A DNA stretch of 64,000 bases, taken from positions 568,295 through 632,294 of the forward strand of contig NW_004451521.1 of the NCBI RefSeq assembly GCF_000321225.1, in the 5' to 3' direction. Both the position numbers and the translations under genes were made by a program. Shown here piece after piece: positions 1-13,464 of the stretch (position 1 is the first letter of the stretch; each line of letters starts with the position of its first letter). Under the pieces are notes generated by a model. The model ran no database searches and was not told where the DNA came from. It saw nothing but the letters and a program-made list of their open reading frames with translations. The stretch comes from Odobenus rosmarus divergens. Taxonomy: Eukaryota; Chordata; Mammalia; Carnivora; Odobenidae.

Positions 1-131
1 GGGGGAGTGGGAGAGGGACAAGCAGGCTTCCAGGCTGAGCAGGAAGCCCAGTGCAGGGCTCGATCCCAGGACCCCGGGATCATGACCTGAGCCGAAGGCA
101 GACGCTTAACAACTGAGCCACCCAGGCGCCC
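1..131 (-). mobile_element. can-SINE, truncated by window start
   Basis: Reverse orientation: ends gccacccaggcgcccc. Shows the caniform tRNA-derived body (ggatcatgacctgagccgaa). The tail side is cut by base 1. Confidence 0.93.
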
Positions 132-3100
132 CTGGACATTTCTCATTTCTTGAAAATATCAGGATTCCCTTGCCACAGAGCCTTCCAATATACTATTTTA
201 CTTACTTGGAAATTTCTCTCCCTTTTACCCCAGTTAATTCTTGTGTGACCTATAGATCTCAACTCAGTTATCACTCCGAGAGCCTCTGACACGTGTATAT
301 CCAGTTCTCAGGCTGGGTAAAAATCCCCTATGTAAGCCCTCAAAGCATCTTCCTGTTATTTATCATAGATCCATTTCAGAGGCCCATGCAAGCAGGGATT
401 GTGTCTATTCTTATCTTGGCATTCTATTTCCAGAAACCTAGCATGATGCCTGCTAGCATGTAGGAGGCACTCAATATTTATTCAGTGGATGATAGACAAA
501 AAAAAAAAAAAAATTCCTCCTAAGCCTTAACTCCTCATTTAGGCTTAGCTTTAAAAAAAAAAAAAAAAAAATTGTATCTTTGTCAATGGGTTAATTCTTT
601 TCTTTATTCTGTTAATGTGCATACCATACTCAAGGTACAATCTTAGATGTTAAGTATAAAAGGATCAATAAATAGAGGTTTCTGCTTTCAAGGAATGCAT
701 CAGATTTCTATAATTTGGGTTTTTAAAAATGCTCTACAATTTCATTTGCTGTGTTACCCATTTTCATATCATTTTAGATAGAGCTCATTCTACTTGCATG
801 AACAAAGGTTGAAACCTTCAAACTTTGAGTCCAATACTTCTACCTTTAACATTTCAGGCAACCCTTGCAGTAATAGTGCTCGGTGACTCTCTTAACTTCT
901 GTGGGTGTGTGGCTCTTCCACAGATTTGAAAATCTTCCATAGTCCTCAGACTTGGTATGCTTTAGAATCATCCAGAAGGGTTAAAATTGCAGATTCCAGA
1001 GTTCCACCTAAAACAGTCAATAGATAACGGAGTGGATCCCAGGAATCTGCATTTTAACCACCATTGCTGGTCATTCTGTTGCCATAGATTCAATGAAATG
1101 GGTCAAGTACTGCACTGATCCCTGGGTATGACATGGGACGTAAAGAAGGACTGTGCCCCACTGTGGCTTTTACAGCCTTGTGGGAATGGCAGTTGAAAAG
1201 CAGAAACACGGATAAATAAGATACAGATTAAAGCAAATGAGATGAAGAAATTGAACGACTGAGAGCAAATGGGAGTGGTTGCTCTTTTTTCTTCGCCTTA
1301 CCGTTCATTCTTCCTCGATGCCTTAATAATTCATAATGGAGATTTGAAATAAATTCCACAATATGCATTTTGTTGAATAAAGATTTTGCATTTAACTAGT
1401 TCTGAATGTTAAAATTGGGCAAGTATATCCTGCCATATCTTTCTTTAAAAAGGCAATTGCTTTTCAATTCTGGGTTTGTCAGTTGACTTGTTCAAGTATC
1501 CTTATATAGTAAAAAAAAAAAAAATAACAAAACAAAACACAAACCCAAAAAACAACCAACCAACCAAACAAAAAACAGAAAGAAAAAAGATGTCCCAACT
1601 CCCAAAGGGTCAGAATATGCCAGTAAAACTAAAATTTCCATTTCTCAAATCACATCTCAAATTACAACCTTACATCATTACTATACTAAGTAAAACACTG
1701 CATCTTTTCTTTGTATTTTGACTGGGGAACTAGCAGTATTTCCAAGAGCCTTATGCCGGGGGTTTAGAACCCTTCCTTCACTCCCTCATGTCAACTGTAT
1801 TGACTTAAGCAGCAAAAAGCTGATGTACCTGTACAGAGAATAAAGGGTCATCCTATACTTCTCTAGAATAGAGGACGAGACTGTAAAAAGCAGATGTCTG
1901 GACGTGCTTAAGACTTTGGATCCTTTATAGCAGGACGGTTGCCGTATAGTTCGAGGACTGCCGGAGTCGGCGAGGAGTCTGCCCTGGAAGTATGGGTATG
2001 GACATGTCCTGTGTTTGGGGACATATCCAACGACTGAGAGTGTATTTACCCATTATCACTTCTCCATAGAAAGCTGCTTTGGGTTTGGAGGTACACTTTC
2101 TAACATTTAACTAGTCTAACTAGAGAAACTAAGACTTCAAGCCTTTCTCTCTGTCCTCTCCCCGATTCTTCCACTCCCTGATTGCATTTTAGCCTATGTC
2201 CCTCTAGCTGGTATTTGGGAGGAGCAAAGAACAACTCAGATGTCTTGAGAATAAGAGGTGTGTGATTTCTACTATTTATCTGCTAAGTAGTACTTAGTAA
2301 GCGCTTGGTTAAGTGTCAGGCCCCGGCGTATAGCGGTGAGCGGAAACAGTCGCCATCTCTGCGCCCACAGATGCTGCTGTCTAGTGAAGGCAGCAGCGCA
2401 CCGCTCAGAGTAAGTACCAGATCGCAGCAGGGGTACAGTCCATGAGGCCTAGGCACAAGGGGCCTCTTACTAGGTTTGATTTTATCAGGAAATGAGAAGA
2501 ATGGGTGAAGTCCTGAAGGATGGGAAGCAATTAAGTGGATGAAGTAGGTAAGGAAATGCAGTGCAGACAGAGCAGCATGCAGCCCGCAGGAGCAGGGAGA
2601 GGAGGCGAGCAGGAGGCGAGCAAGAGCAAGTTTCCTCCAGTGGCTGGTGAAGGAGCCACGTGGGGCCTCTGGGCCACGTGTGGTGTTTTCTGTGTCCTTA
2701 GAGCAGTAAGAGGCCACTGAAGGTTTCGTTTCTTTCTCATTTGTCTGCCTGCTTGCTTGTTTTTTGAGGGGGTGTAAAAGGGGGCCAATTAAGGAAGAGG
2801 CTAGACAGCTCAGGGCAGGAACGACTTGATCAAATTTACATGTGAAAGGATCGCCTTGGGTGCCACGTGAGGAAAGGCGGGGAGAAGCGAGAATGAGTGG
2901 AGGAAGATACACGAGTTTAGGAACTGTCGAAGTGATTTGAATAAGCTATTGTGGGAGCTGGGACCTGTTGTGGTGATGACCGGAGATCTGAGAGAGAGTT
3001 GGGAGGTGGAAGTGACGGGAGTTGATGAAGCAGCAGCCACGGGAGGGAGCTGAGGTGAGAAGGGTGAGGGCTGGGTCTCCGCTGCTAAAGGATGGTATGC

Positions 3101-3739
3101 TCTTCACTACGATGGGGCGCCAGCAAACGGACCAGACTTGTTGCGGGCACGTTAAGTCTTGAGGTGCCGTTGGCAATACAGGTCGGGAGCTCAGAGCAGG
3201 GTCTGAGCCGAGCTATAAATTGGTGGGTCATTTCTATTTCAGTGGTAATTGAAGCTGTGGGAGTAGGGCTGTCTTCAGGGGTGAGCACCGCAGGAGAAGA
3301 GGGACGTGTGCGGGCCCCAGTGTTGAGAAGCCCCCAGCATCTAATGGCCGCGGAGAGGGGGGACGAAGCTGCATCAGAGACTGAGGAGAAACCAGCAGGG
3401 AGGCAGGAGGAGAGCGTCTCCTGGAGACAGAGGGAGTGGGCCATGGCGCCCATCAAGTAAGAGGAGGACTACAGACTCCGTCACAGAGAAGCCACTGTGA
3501 CCCGTCAGGCAGTGCTGGAGCCCGGCTTGATGGGGGTGGATGGGATTGAGGAAGAGGAGCCAACAAGTCTAAGAAATGGTATCATGAGTAGAAGGGATTC
3601 AGTGAGGTTTTGGGGTTTTGGAGCTTATGGACATAAATAGAAAATAGTGATTAATACAAGATGGCTTACACCAATAAAGTGAGTGACACAGTCAGTAGAG
3701 TTCAGAAGAAAAAAAGCAGTTTTGAAGACGTGTAGTCAT
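132..3739 (+). other. No gene seen upstream of first recognised SAXO2 exon
   Basis: Either SAXO2 intron or 5' flank. Positions 132-2270 are AT-rich without clear exon signals. Positions 2270-3580 resemble an ancient, GC-richer interspersed repeat of the type '...ggagctggga...gatgaccgg...tggaagtga' that also appears near 37570-38460, 49660-51000 and 59760-60600; I do not name the family. I searched for the Cys/His-rich SAXO2 N-terminal exon and did not find it. Confidence 0.6.
1508..1591 (+). repeat. A-rich low-complexity stretch
   Basis: A-run followed by (caaa)n and (accaacca) units. Two further A-runs are at 499-514 and 553-571. Confidence 0.9.
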
Positions 3740-3972
3740 AATAGTAATAGCTGACATGTTGCCCTTACTGTGTACCAAGCTCTCTCACACGTGTGCGTGC
3801 GTGTGTGCATGTATGTGCACCAGTCCTTGAGACCACCCTATGAGCTAGATGACATGATTGTCCTAGTTTATATATAAGGAAACTAGGGCCTAGACAGGGC
3901 AACTAAGTTGCCCAAGGTCACACGTCTAATGAATGACAGAGCCAGGATTTGGACCCAGGCAGTCTGGTCACT
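3740..3972 (+). mobile_element. MIR element
   Basis: aaggaaactagggcctagac, gcccaaggtcacacgtctaa and gagccaggatttggacccag are the MIR core and 3' part. Interrupted by a short (GT)n at 3785. Confidence 0.85.
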
Positions 3973-4661
3973 CTGGCTCTGGCATCAGCACCCCACCAGA
4001 CAGCCCCAGTGTCTACAGCACCATTTCTGCCACAGAATGTTATATAATGCCCAGGGTGGCTGGACTGCGGTATGCGGCTCTCATCCACGACAAGGGCTTC
4101 TCGGGATCCAAAGACGAGTAAGAATCACATCCATACTATGAATGTGATTTATGACTGAAGGCCAGAGTTTAGACATTAATTATTTATTTAATTGGTTCTT
4201 TATAATAAGCAGGAAGACAGCATGATTTCTGTAAGAGGAAAGCATGCCCAAAGAGCTTAGTCTTTAAGTAGGATGAATAAGGATTTTGACAAAGTAGACC
4301 CAGGCGATATATTTAAAATTTTTTCTTAGACTCATTAAATCTTTCACATAAGATTTCCTTCCAGGTTAGAAAAAAATTCAGTTACTTAAAGATTTTATTT
4401 ATGTAAGATCCAATCAACTGAAGATCCACATCATAATGATGTTTGAAAACTAGAATTTTTGACATATTGCTTAAGATGTTAGTCACTGGGTAGGACATAA
4501 AAGAATTAAATTATTTCTCTCAAGTAGTTTATTAACTATCACCATTTTAATATCTTCTTGGACTTTTCAACTGAAATAAACCTTGAAAATTTCAATACTG
4601 CATTAGAAAAATTAGAAATAAAGGAACCTGTGAGGCTATGTTTCAAACTTATATATTTCAG

Positions 4662-4864
4662 ATCGGATTATCGTCCTTATGAGATAGTCAAACAGCCTCG
4701 CCATATACCAGAAGAATACAAACCAAAACAGGGGGAGATTGATCTTGACACTACCTACAAACGAGATTTTAATTCTTACAAAGTGCAGCCTGTGGCCATA
4801 GTCCGGCCTTTGGAGAGACAACAAGTTAAACAAGGGAAGGTGGACACCGTCCCAACCTATAAAG
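4662..4864 (+). CDS. SAXO2: SAXO2 internal coding exon (Mn repeats 1-3 region)
   Basis: Coding exon of stabilizer of axonemal microtubules 2 (FAM154B). SAXO proteins bind and stabilise ciliary and centriolar microtubules through repeated 'Mn' motifs. The exon follows a pyrimidine-rich acceptor (ttcag at 4657-4661) and ends at a gtaact donor at 4865. Its first base is the third position of a split Lys/Arg codon and its last base the first position of an Asp codon, which the next exon at 11813 completes. It encodes about 67 residues with the typical motifs SDYRPYEI, TTYKRDFNSYKV and a final VPTYK that runs into DDYRAW in the next exon. Similarity to human SAXO2 is judged from memory; SAXO1 differs clearly. 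The N-terminal Cys-rich exon was not found between 1 and 4661 and probably lies upstream of the window. Confidence 0.95.
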
Positions 4865-5085
4865 GTAACTTGCCATTTCAAAAATGAAGGAGCCAAAAAA
4901 CTGAAGCTCACTTCCATCCAACATCAAATCATAATTTGGTGTGTTGCCAAACTTAGCTCCCATGGCTTAGGAAAACTTGTTTGCCTTTGGTCAAAGTAGT
5001 ATTACATAGTGGGAAAAAAAGACCATTTGCCTGACTGAGAGTTCAAATTTAGCCACTTAATTCATTTTCTCTACCTAAAAACATA

Positions 5086-5402
5086 TACAGCTGACCTACA
5101 AACAATGTGGTTTGAACTGTGTGGACCCACGTATGTGTAGATTCTTTTTGATAAATACAGTCCAGTCCTGTAAATGTATTTTCTCTTCCTTATGATTTTC
5201 TTTTCTCTAGCTTACTTTATTGTAAGAATACAGCATGTAATACATATAACATACAAAATATATGTTGACTGTTATGCTATTGTTAAGGTTTCTGGTCAAC
5301 AATAGGCCATTGGTAGTTTTGGGAAGTAAAAATTATGTACAGATTTTTGACTGCACAGAGGTGCAGTGCCCCTAACTCCTGTGTTGTTCAAAGGGTCAAC
5401 CA
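5086..5402 (+). mobile_element. Tigger-type DNA transposon remnant (TcMar)
   Basis: Carries the Tigger/MER8-like signature tttgaactgtgtggaccca, ctcttccttatgattttctt, gcttactttattgtaagaat and a terminal ttgttcaaagggtcaacca. Non-autonomous, no transposase ORF. A second copy, in reverse orientation, is at 48627. Confidence 0.72.
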
Positions 5403-6477
5403 TAAAAACAAAGGATGTCACTGAACAAGCATTATGTCACAGTTGGCACATCATGCCACATTTAGTTGGCACCATTCCTTTCTTTCCATTCCAGAATGAG
5501 TTGAAACTCTACTGAGTGTACTGGAGTCAAAGAAGGTCAAGTAAATAGCAACCCTCTTTACCATTTAAGTTCTGAACCAACTGATAAAGCAAAAGAGTTA
5601 GCAAGTGGAGAACCAAATACTCCCTTTCTAGTGATAAAGGCTAGGGTAAAGGATAAAGCAGATGCTTCCCGATACTGAACTCAGAAAAAAACAGGCTTAT
5701 CCACCCAGTGACAGTGTTGCACCACCACTTAGGAGACCAGCTCCTCTAAGACTTCCAGCATGGAAGAAGTGTGAGAATACCTTCTCCCTGTTGGCAACTG
5801 ACTTGGACAGGTAAGGGGCTGGACAGTGTATGGCTAGTTTCTTTCCAAAAATCAACCTGATTTTAAAATACTCTATTGCTTTGGGGAGTGGAGTCATTTT
5901 TTAAAAGGCTATCTTGTTACTGCGTATTATTTCTATATTATTTTTTGTTAATAATATAATTGCATATTTAAGTTTATATCCTTTTTATTATGTGATATAG
6001 CTGAGTGGTATGTCCTCATATAAAACCCTTTTGTAAAAGTGATGTCACCCACAATAAAAGCAGTGGTTTAAAGTTTAAATAGACAATAGCTGAACACATA
6101 TGTATTCTTCAAATATCATAAGTAAATATATGTTTACCAGTACGCTATGATCTATAAGTAGGGAGGTCAGGAGCATTGTACTTTCATCTTTTTGGCTGTG
6201 AGCACGTAAGATGCTACACAAGGACCAAAGTTTTAAGACAATGAGTATGGTAAACAAGTACATTGTTATAATGCAATATAGCATATAGCAATCACAGATC
6301 TGTATCTACTGGTATGCAGAGGTCATATACTACCATAACAATTTGACATGAAATATATTTGGTGAAAACAACTGGGTCTTTTAACAACCATAGTAGGAAT
6401 TTCTTTTCTTTTTTGTACTACAAGATCTATCAAAAAGTATCAGTAATATTGATAGCCCCCATGCTGTGACGTTTACA

Positions 6478-6525
6478 CGTAACACACACAGACACACACA
6501 CACAGACACACAGACACACACACAC
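6478..6525 (+). repeat. (CA)n microsatellite
   Basis: Imperfect (CA)n with CAGA interruptions in the SAXO2 intron. Confidence 0.95.
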
Positions 6526-8169
6526 TAGTTCTAGCTTCTCATTACCTGGGTTTCCTGTAGCTTTCCATACTTCCACCCCCATAATCCAATGTTGAAGATT
6601 CCTGGGATCCCTCTGGTTTTCTCGCTTCTGACCTTTCCTAGTGAGGAAAGGTTATCTTTGTATTTCCAGCTGTGGGAGCATGAGACAATAAATATTAAGG
6701 GCCAAGGCAGTCCTCATTCTGTGTGATGACTGTACTGCAGGTTTTGTAGATAACTATTTAAGGACAGGTCTGTAGCTGATGAGAAATCGCAATGAGAAGA
6801 GACTCTCTCACTATCCACCAAGCATCAGAGAACTGAGGAAAGACAGAGAGGGGATATGATAAAGAAAAAGGAAGAGAAAACCCTGTAGGGCTGTGACGAG
6901 AAGGGTAACATCTAGATTCCAGAGATGCAGTTCTATGAGACAGGTTACTCTTAGAAAAGTATCTGCTCCCAGCAGCGTCAGGTTAGAAAGTCATTTATAC
7001 TGAAATGTAGATGATTAAAATAGGCCAGCATTGGACTTGGTAAATGTCTTAAGGATTACTCTGTTCTGTGCTAGGCACCGTAGGGAATACAGAGATCTGA
7101 ACTGAGTGTGGTTGTTAACAGATACTTTATGGTTGAGGAGAAAAAGCAATAGTAGCAGAAAAAATTAAATAGCCATACTAGAAATAAATAATATGTGTTA
7201 TCACTAGGGAGGAGGATAATTCACTAGAAAATTAATGGAACAAGTCCTGTTTCAAAAATTTAGACTGAGCAAGACTGAGCAAAATTCAGGCCAGCCTGGG
7301 AACGTATCAGAGAGCAGTTAAGTATTGATCTATAGGAAAGGGAGGGACATCACAAAAACTAGGATGAAATAAGCAAAAATGCATAGAGCCAGAAAAATAA
7401 AGGGGTTGTTCCGTAAACATCAGAGGATTTCAGGAAGTGAGAGATTGGGGTGTAATTCTATATATGTAGGTAAAGATCAGATTGTGAAGCATCGATTACC
7501 AGACTGAGGTCCTTAATAGTTTTCTCGTAGCTGCTAAAAATGCTTCAGTTCTATCTCCAGGAAGGATATAGTAAATGGCAGAAGGCCATTATTTCCACGG
7601 CAATAGCTAAAAATATGTATACATTTTTAAAGTGTAAAACATCTCTTTAATGGCATTGGACAGCTGTGGAAGCAAATAGCTAAAATTGCAGAGATGGAGG
7701 AGGCCTTCCTGGGTGAGCTAAGAGAACCAACTGTTTACTTCCCCGGGAGCATTTGTCACACCTTGTCCCAGGCTGAAAACTGAGCTTGGCATAAGCAGAG
7801 AGACTCTACTGGGTGAAGGGAAACCAGTGAAGCACCTGATATGTGGATTGGTATAACAAATTGGAATCCATTAGTCCTCCAGATGTATGGCTGGTTTTCC
7901 TTGTGGGATGTTTGCTGAATGTGTAGGGGGTATGATGGGCTCGGAGACTGGGCCAGAAAGATCCCACAGCTGTACTTGGGAGTAAGTGCTTAGGAGATAA
8001 AGTCCCACAGAATGAGGGCTGTACCACAAACATACCACAATTCTTGTCCTTGTAACTAGAGGAGGATTATGTCTAACTAAAAATGCCTCTGAGCACCAGC
8101 CTAGCTCAATTCCTGATTGGATTAGGGTGATTTGCCTAAATTGGAAAGACCAAACTTTCTCCTGTTGAA

Positions 8170-9240
8170 AATAACGTTGATTTTATTGTCTATGGTTTAC
8201 TTATACATGACACCCAGCATTTGATAAAATATGAGACCTATGAAGAGTCAGGAAATATCTGGAGAAATGATGGTCAAGAAATTTCCAAATCTGATGAACG
8301 GGTCAGGCCACAGATTTAAGAAACTTAACAAATCCCAAAATAGATAAATACAAAGAATACCACACTTAGGCAACTATCATCAAACTTCCAAAAACCAAGT
8401 GAAGGTGAATTCTCAAAAGTAGTAAGAGAAAAACTACACATTATTTATGAAAAGAAAAATTAGAAATATACCTAACTTTTCACCTAAAGCCATGGAAACC
8501 AGAAGATAATGCAATGACATCTTTAAAGTGTTCAAAGGGAAAGAAAAAAAAAAAAAACCCAAACACCTAGAAATTCAAACCCAATGAATCCCAGAATTTT
8601 ATGTCTAGTGAAAATATCCTTCAAAAAATAGGGCAAAATAAAAATGTTTCCAGGAACAAACAAAAACCCCAGAGATTTTGTTAGTAACCAACCCATACTA
8701 CAAAAAGTAGTAAAGGAAGTTCTTCAGGTTGAAAGAAAATGATTCCAGAGGGCAGCATGAAATGCAAGAAGGAATGAAACACACAGAAAGGGTAACTTTG
8801 TGGATAAATATAAGAGAATATTGACTTCTTAAAGTCACAATAATAATTATGTATTTTTACATAAATATAGAAGTAAAATATTATAGCACAAAAGACAGGA
8901 GGGGGTAAATGGAATTACACTGTTGAAAGTTTCTTCCACTGCTCTAGAGTGGTAAAAATATCAATTTAAGTTCAAGTAGGCCAAAAAGATCCCCTAATAA
9001 GTAAAAAATGTCTTTTTATTCTAAAAATAGGGAAAATTCTAATTAAAATGCTAACAGAGAAAATGGAGTAATAAACATACCTTGTATCCAAAAGAAGGCA
9101 GAAAATAAGGGGTAAGGGAACAAAGAACATGTGGGAACAGTCAAAAGCAAATAGCAATATAGTCAACTTAAACTCAACTAGATCATTCATTACATTAAAT
9201 ATAAATGAACTAAAAATTTCAATTAAAACTCCAAGATTGA
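8170..9240 (+). mobile_element. Degraded L1M 5'/ORF1 region in SAXO2 intron
   Basis: A-rich + strand sequence with L1M-type blocks (gaccaaactttctcctgttg; caggaacaaacaaaaaccc; gtagtaaaggaagttcttca). Old and gapped. Lies in the long SAXO2 intron. Confidence 0.5.
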
Positions 9241-11812
9241 TTATTCAGTTGAAGCATACAAAGTTTCAATTTACCTCTTGAAATAGAGATGTCAAGTAGG
9301 AAGATATATATCTGGGTTTGGTGTTTGAAAGGAAGTCTGGAATGGAGATTCAACCTCTGGAAGTCATCAGGTTATAGGCAGTATTACTATCATGGGAGTT
9401 GTTTGATGATATGTAGATTGAGAAAGAAATGCCCATGATGGAGCCCCCTGGATTTATAAAAGTTGCCTCCAAGTCCTCGGTGCCATGATGCCACAGGGAA
9501 CAGGTTACAAGGTACCAAGAAAGAGAACCAACATGTGCACCTCAGGACTTTTGTCCTCAAAAGAGGAACCTAGAACAGCTCACTATATAAGGGTGGGGAC
9601 GGAGCTCTGCATACAGACGTTCATGGGTGAGCAAACACATGCAGACACCTCCTGGGGTTAAAGCTGTTCAGAAGATAACATACTTGCTAACTAGATTTTA
9701 GTGGTTAGAAACTGTGGTTAGAAGTCAGAAGAATGAGCAGAGGAAATGGAATTGCCCTTATCTAACCAGGACAATACCACAGTTGCCAGATGGCCAGACT
9801 GCATTGTTAGATGTACATGACATTATGTTTGCCTCTTCTAGAAGTGTCATAAGACACTAAAGACAGATGATATGAATAAAGATGATGATGTTTTAAAGGT
9901 ATCACTAGAATGTTATTAATAAGTATTCCAGAATGAACAAATAATCAATATTCCAGGCATATGAGCATAGGCATGTGTATAAAAGGAAAATCAATTTTCT
10001 GCAGTTATCTGGAACCGATATTCACGGTAATGTGTGCTGTCAAAACTTGTGTCTCAGTCTCCAAATTTTTGCTTCCTCTTTGAAAACCAAAGCTGGCTTG
10101 GTAAGGGAGAATTACTCTCTTCTATTGATTTTCTCTCATGAAATTAATATTTTTCCTCAGTTGTTTTGGCAGCAAGGTGGAACTTTAGGCCTTTAATAGC
10201 ACCCTGTGATTTCCTTTCAGTTTCTGAAAATAGTGTTATAATTTTATACTTCAGGTTGCAAATAACAGAGATTCCTTCATGGTGCCTCAAGCAAAAGAGA
10301 GTTCGTGGTAAAGGCTTCCTCTGTACTGGTGGTAGTGGAAAGCTGTCAGGGTCAGAGGAAGCTTGAGGGAAGAGCTACTCCCCCCGCCTCCCTCTCTGCA
10401 AGAGCCCCATGGTTTCTCTTACAGCATCTAGTCTGATTGCTATTCCACTACCTGGGCTCCTCTGCCTATTTATATCACTTCTTTTACCCTACAGGTGGAT
10501 TTTTGAAGTCTTCACCTTACCGCAGCTCTCCAATTCCACTTCATGGCATCCTTTTAGATTCATCTCCTACTTTTATCTGGCTCCATATTTTCAAATTTGG
10601 GTTCACAAGAACAAGAATGGCTTACCCAGCTCATCTCTTCTTGCCAGTCTGTTTCATCTGCCTCTACTGGCCTAAAGACTGTCTGCTTTTGGGCCAGGCA
10701 TCCACCCTCATCCAAACATCAGTAGCTTGATGAGGTAGAGGTAACCATTTGGTCCACAACTTGGCCATTGGGGCAGAAATGTCTGTGAATGAGGAACTGT
10801 TCTCTCCAAAGGAGGTATCCACGTAAAAAGCATTTGAGTTTTGGCCTTTCCAATAGACATTACATGGACTTTAGTCTAGTCTCTAATACATTATCTTGCA
10901 TAACTTCTGTCTTAAATTAATCTTGGGTATACATCTTTTTGGGTGAAGTCAATTCCACAGTGTTTCTTAGCTTTCTACCTTTCTCATCTAGAAATAAAAA
11001 AAACTAAATAACCCTTGGTTGAAATATAAGTACTTCAGTTTTCCATCTACAGTCTAGGTATGCCACAAGAAGCAGAATTAAGGTATTTAACCCTAAATCT
11101 CAGACTTAGCTCTGATGTTCCCTTCTAAATTCTACATACAATTTCTGGTATGTTTTGAAAGCACTCAGTTCAGGCCTCTGGCCTCTAGATGGCACTCTGT
11201 CTTTTGGTGATACCTTGAAGTCCATTTTCTGAGAAGCTAAAGTTAAGGCAATCATCTTTCTGAGATAGTACAAGTTATTCTGTATGTTTGCTCAGGGAGT
11301 CCGGCAGGCTTTCCTACAGTTTGGTGGAGTTGAAATTCTCCTTTGAGGAGTCCCTCCAAGGCAAAGAATAATACCCGCATCACTTTGCCCACACATCAGG
11401 GCCTTTGATTTTATGTTACTCCCTAGATTTTATGGTTTACTTTAGCATTTCATGAGTTATGGTGAAAATCCCAACCAGTTCTTGGAAAACACAATCATAA
11501 TCTCCTAAACTCGGTCTTTACCCAAAACACAGGCTTTCAAAAACTATCAACAATCCAAGCTCAGATATTCCATTCCCTTGTGGTGTATTCAGGTAAATCT
11601 AGAAGTACAAAGTTATATGTACTAAAGTGGGCAGAGGAAGGTGGATATGAAGAAAACACAAATCAGGGGAAGCTGAGCAAATTCAGACTTGATTAATGTT
11701 CAGATTTCTGAAGGAAATGGGAGGATGTTTGGCAATGAGAGAAGTCAGTCATGATTTTTAGAAGAAGGTGGTTTTCTTCAGTATTTTAAATGCTCTCTTT
11801 TTTATTTTCAAG

Positions 11813-12756
11813 ATGATTATAGAGCTTGGGACATTCAGAAAATTGACCTTTATAAGCCTGAACAAACTTATCATCCCCCCACTGTGAAATTTGGAAATTC
11901 AACTACATTTCAGGATGACTATGTTCCTCAGGAGATAAAGCCTAGGCAAAGCTTTAAACCCAGCCCTGTAGTCAAACGTTCTACAGTCCCTTTTAATGGT
12001 GAGACAAGCCATCGCCTTGATTATGTACCTTATCAGCTAGAACTCAAGTTTGCAAGGCCAAAAGAAGTGTACAGGCCAACCAACCAACCCTTTGAGGATC
12101 TCACAACTCACCGATACGACTTTCAGGGTCTTGTTGGCGAAACTGCAAAAATCTGCAGACCTCCATACACCAGAGTGACCCAAAATGCTCATTTTGAAGG
12201 AAGCACGGAATTCCGTGAAAGCTTTCAACCTTGGGAAATCCCACCACCCAAAGTCAAGAAAGCACAAGAATATGTCCCGCCTACAGGTACCATGCAGCTG
12301 AACAGCACAAGCCATCTTGACTATGTTCCCTATCAGACCAAACGTGTCAGTCCCATCAGGCCAGTTGCTCAAAGAAGAAATAACAATTTTCCTTTTCAAG
12401 GAAAAAGCACCACAAAGGAAGATTTTCCAGCCTGGGAATGCTGTCGTCAAGGTCTTATTAAGCAGCAGCAGCAGATTCCCAACCCATCTGGAAAATTTGA
12501 TGGTTGGAGCACTTTCAGGTCTCACTACGTGCCACATGAGCTGATTCCAACGAAGAGCTGCAAACCAGCACATGCTCTGTTTAAGAGTTCTGCTCCATTA
12601 GATGACACAACCATGTACTCTACAGAGTACACACCAAAGAAACAGGAAATCTGCCCTGCTAGCTATCCTTCTCCTCCAGGGTATATCTTTGAAAGTACAA
12701 ATTCTCGAGGTCATAAATTCTTCCGCAAGGTTACGCCCACAGTGGAGGCCTTCTAA
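11813..12756 (+). CDS. SAXO2: SAXO2 terminal coding exon with stop codon
   Basis: Last coding exon of SAXO2, in phase with 4662-4864. The acceptor is ttttcaag ending at 11812 and the stop is taa at 12754-12756. About 314 residues carry at least six Mn-type repeats of the pattern [ST]T-x(3)-D-[YF]-x(2)-[WYH], for example TTFQDDYVPQ, TSHRLDYVPY, TTHRYDFQG, STEFRESFQPW, TSHLDYVPY, TTKEDFPAW and STFRSHYVPH. It ends in a Gly/Pro-rich PPGYIFE motif followed by GHKFFRKV, typical of SAXO2 C-termini. A short CAG run at 12462-12473 encodes four Gln. There are no frameshifts or internal stops, so the gene looks intact. The gene is convergent with ADAMTSL3, whose 3' end lies about 10 kb downstream. Confidence 0.96.
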
Positions 12757-12818
12757 TCATCAAATCATGTTTAAAATGAAGCTAACAGATAATTGGTTTT
12801 CTAAGGGCAAAGCCAGAC

Positions 12819-12978
12819 TTTTTTAGGGGGGGAGGGGAAGAGGGAGAGAGAGACTCTTAAACAGGTTCCAAGTCCAGCACAGAGCCCGATGTGGGGTTTG
12901 ATCTCACAATCCTGAGATCATGACCTGAGTTGAAATCAAGAATTGGACGCTTGACCGACTGGGCCACCCAGGCGCCCC
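12819..12978 (-). mobile_element. can-SINE in SAXO2 3' flank
   Basis: Reverse can-SINE: T-rich start, gatcatgacctgagttgaaa, and gccacccaggcgcccc at the end. Flanked by an imperfect repeat of aaagccaga/aaagccaat. Confidence 0.9.
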
Positions 12979-13464
12979 AAAGCCAATTTTTTATAATCAA
13001 AATAACTTATGGGAGAGCTAAAACAAATCATTTTTAAATTTTTAAAAATTAATTTGGAAAATTAATTATAGGAAATAAGGGCCTTAAAATCCATTTTGTA
13101 TTGATCCTTTACCAAGATTGTTCTTTAAGATGCTGTTTTGAACATTGAATCATGGACATTCCCATCTGAACTACTTTAATTCCCAACCTACTCTTTGGTT
13201 GCTTCTCTCCAATCTATTATCATTTATACTTATGTTTTTAATTATGGCAACTACACACTTACCTACCAGTTGTCATGTATCAAGTGCATTAGGACTGTCT
13301 AGCATGTGTCTGAAAATGGTGCATGGATTCCTCATCCAAGACAATGGTCTTCATTTCCTCAGACTTCAGAGCATCTACGCAGTGCACTGTGGTTGGTGGT
13401 GCTGAGGGCAGTTGCACTGCTCCTCACCACGTTCACGTTCATAAGAGGAACTATGGTGTGACAA

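Larger units (their letters stand above)
5403..11812 (+). other. SAXO2 intron, remaining sequence
   Basis: The intron between the two recognised exons spans 4865-11812. Apart from the Tigger remnant (5086-5402), the (CA)n at 6478 and L1M-like sequence (8170-9240), I see no further elements with confidence. Unusually for this window, I found no can-SINE in it. Confidence 0.7.

Noticed and set aside
3092..3460. Overlapping 120-codon frames on both strands
   Set aside because: Lie in a GC-rich ancient repeat; no domain and no splice context.
3933..4121. 62-codon + strand frame considered as a SAXO2 N-terminal exon
   Set aside because: It overlaps a MIR element and lacks the Cys/His-rich SAXO start; no splice signals in phase with 4662.
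4558..4661. ATG-led extension in frame upstream of the SAXO2 exon
   Set aside because: Positions 4657-4661 form a clear splice acceptor and the upstream residues do not resemble SAXO. Intron sequence read through by chance.
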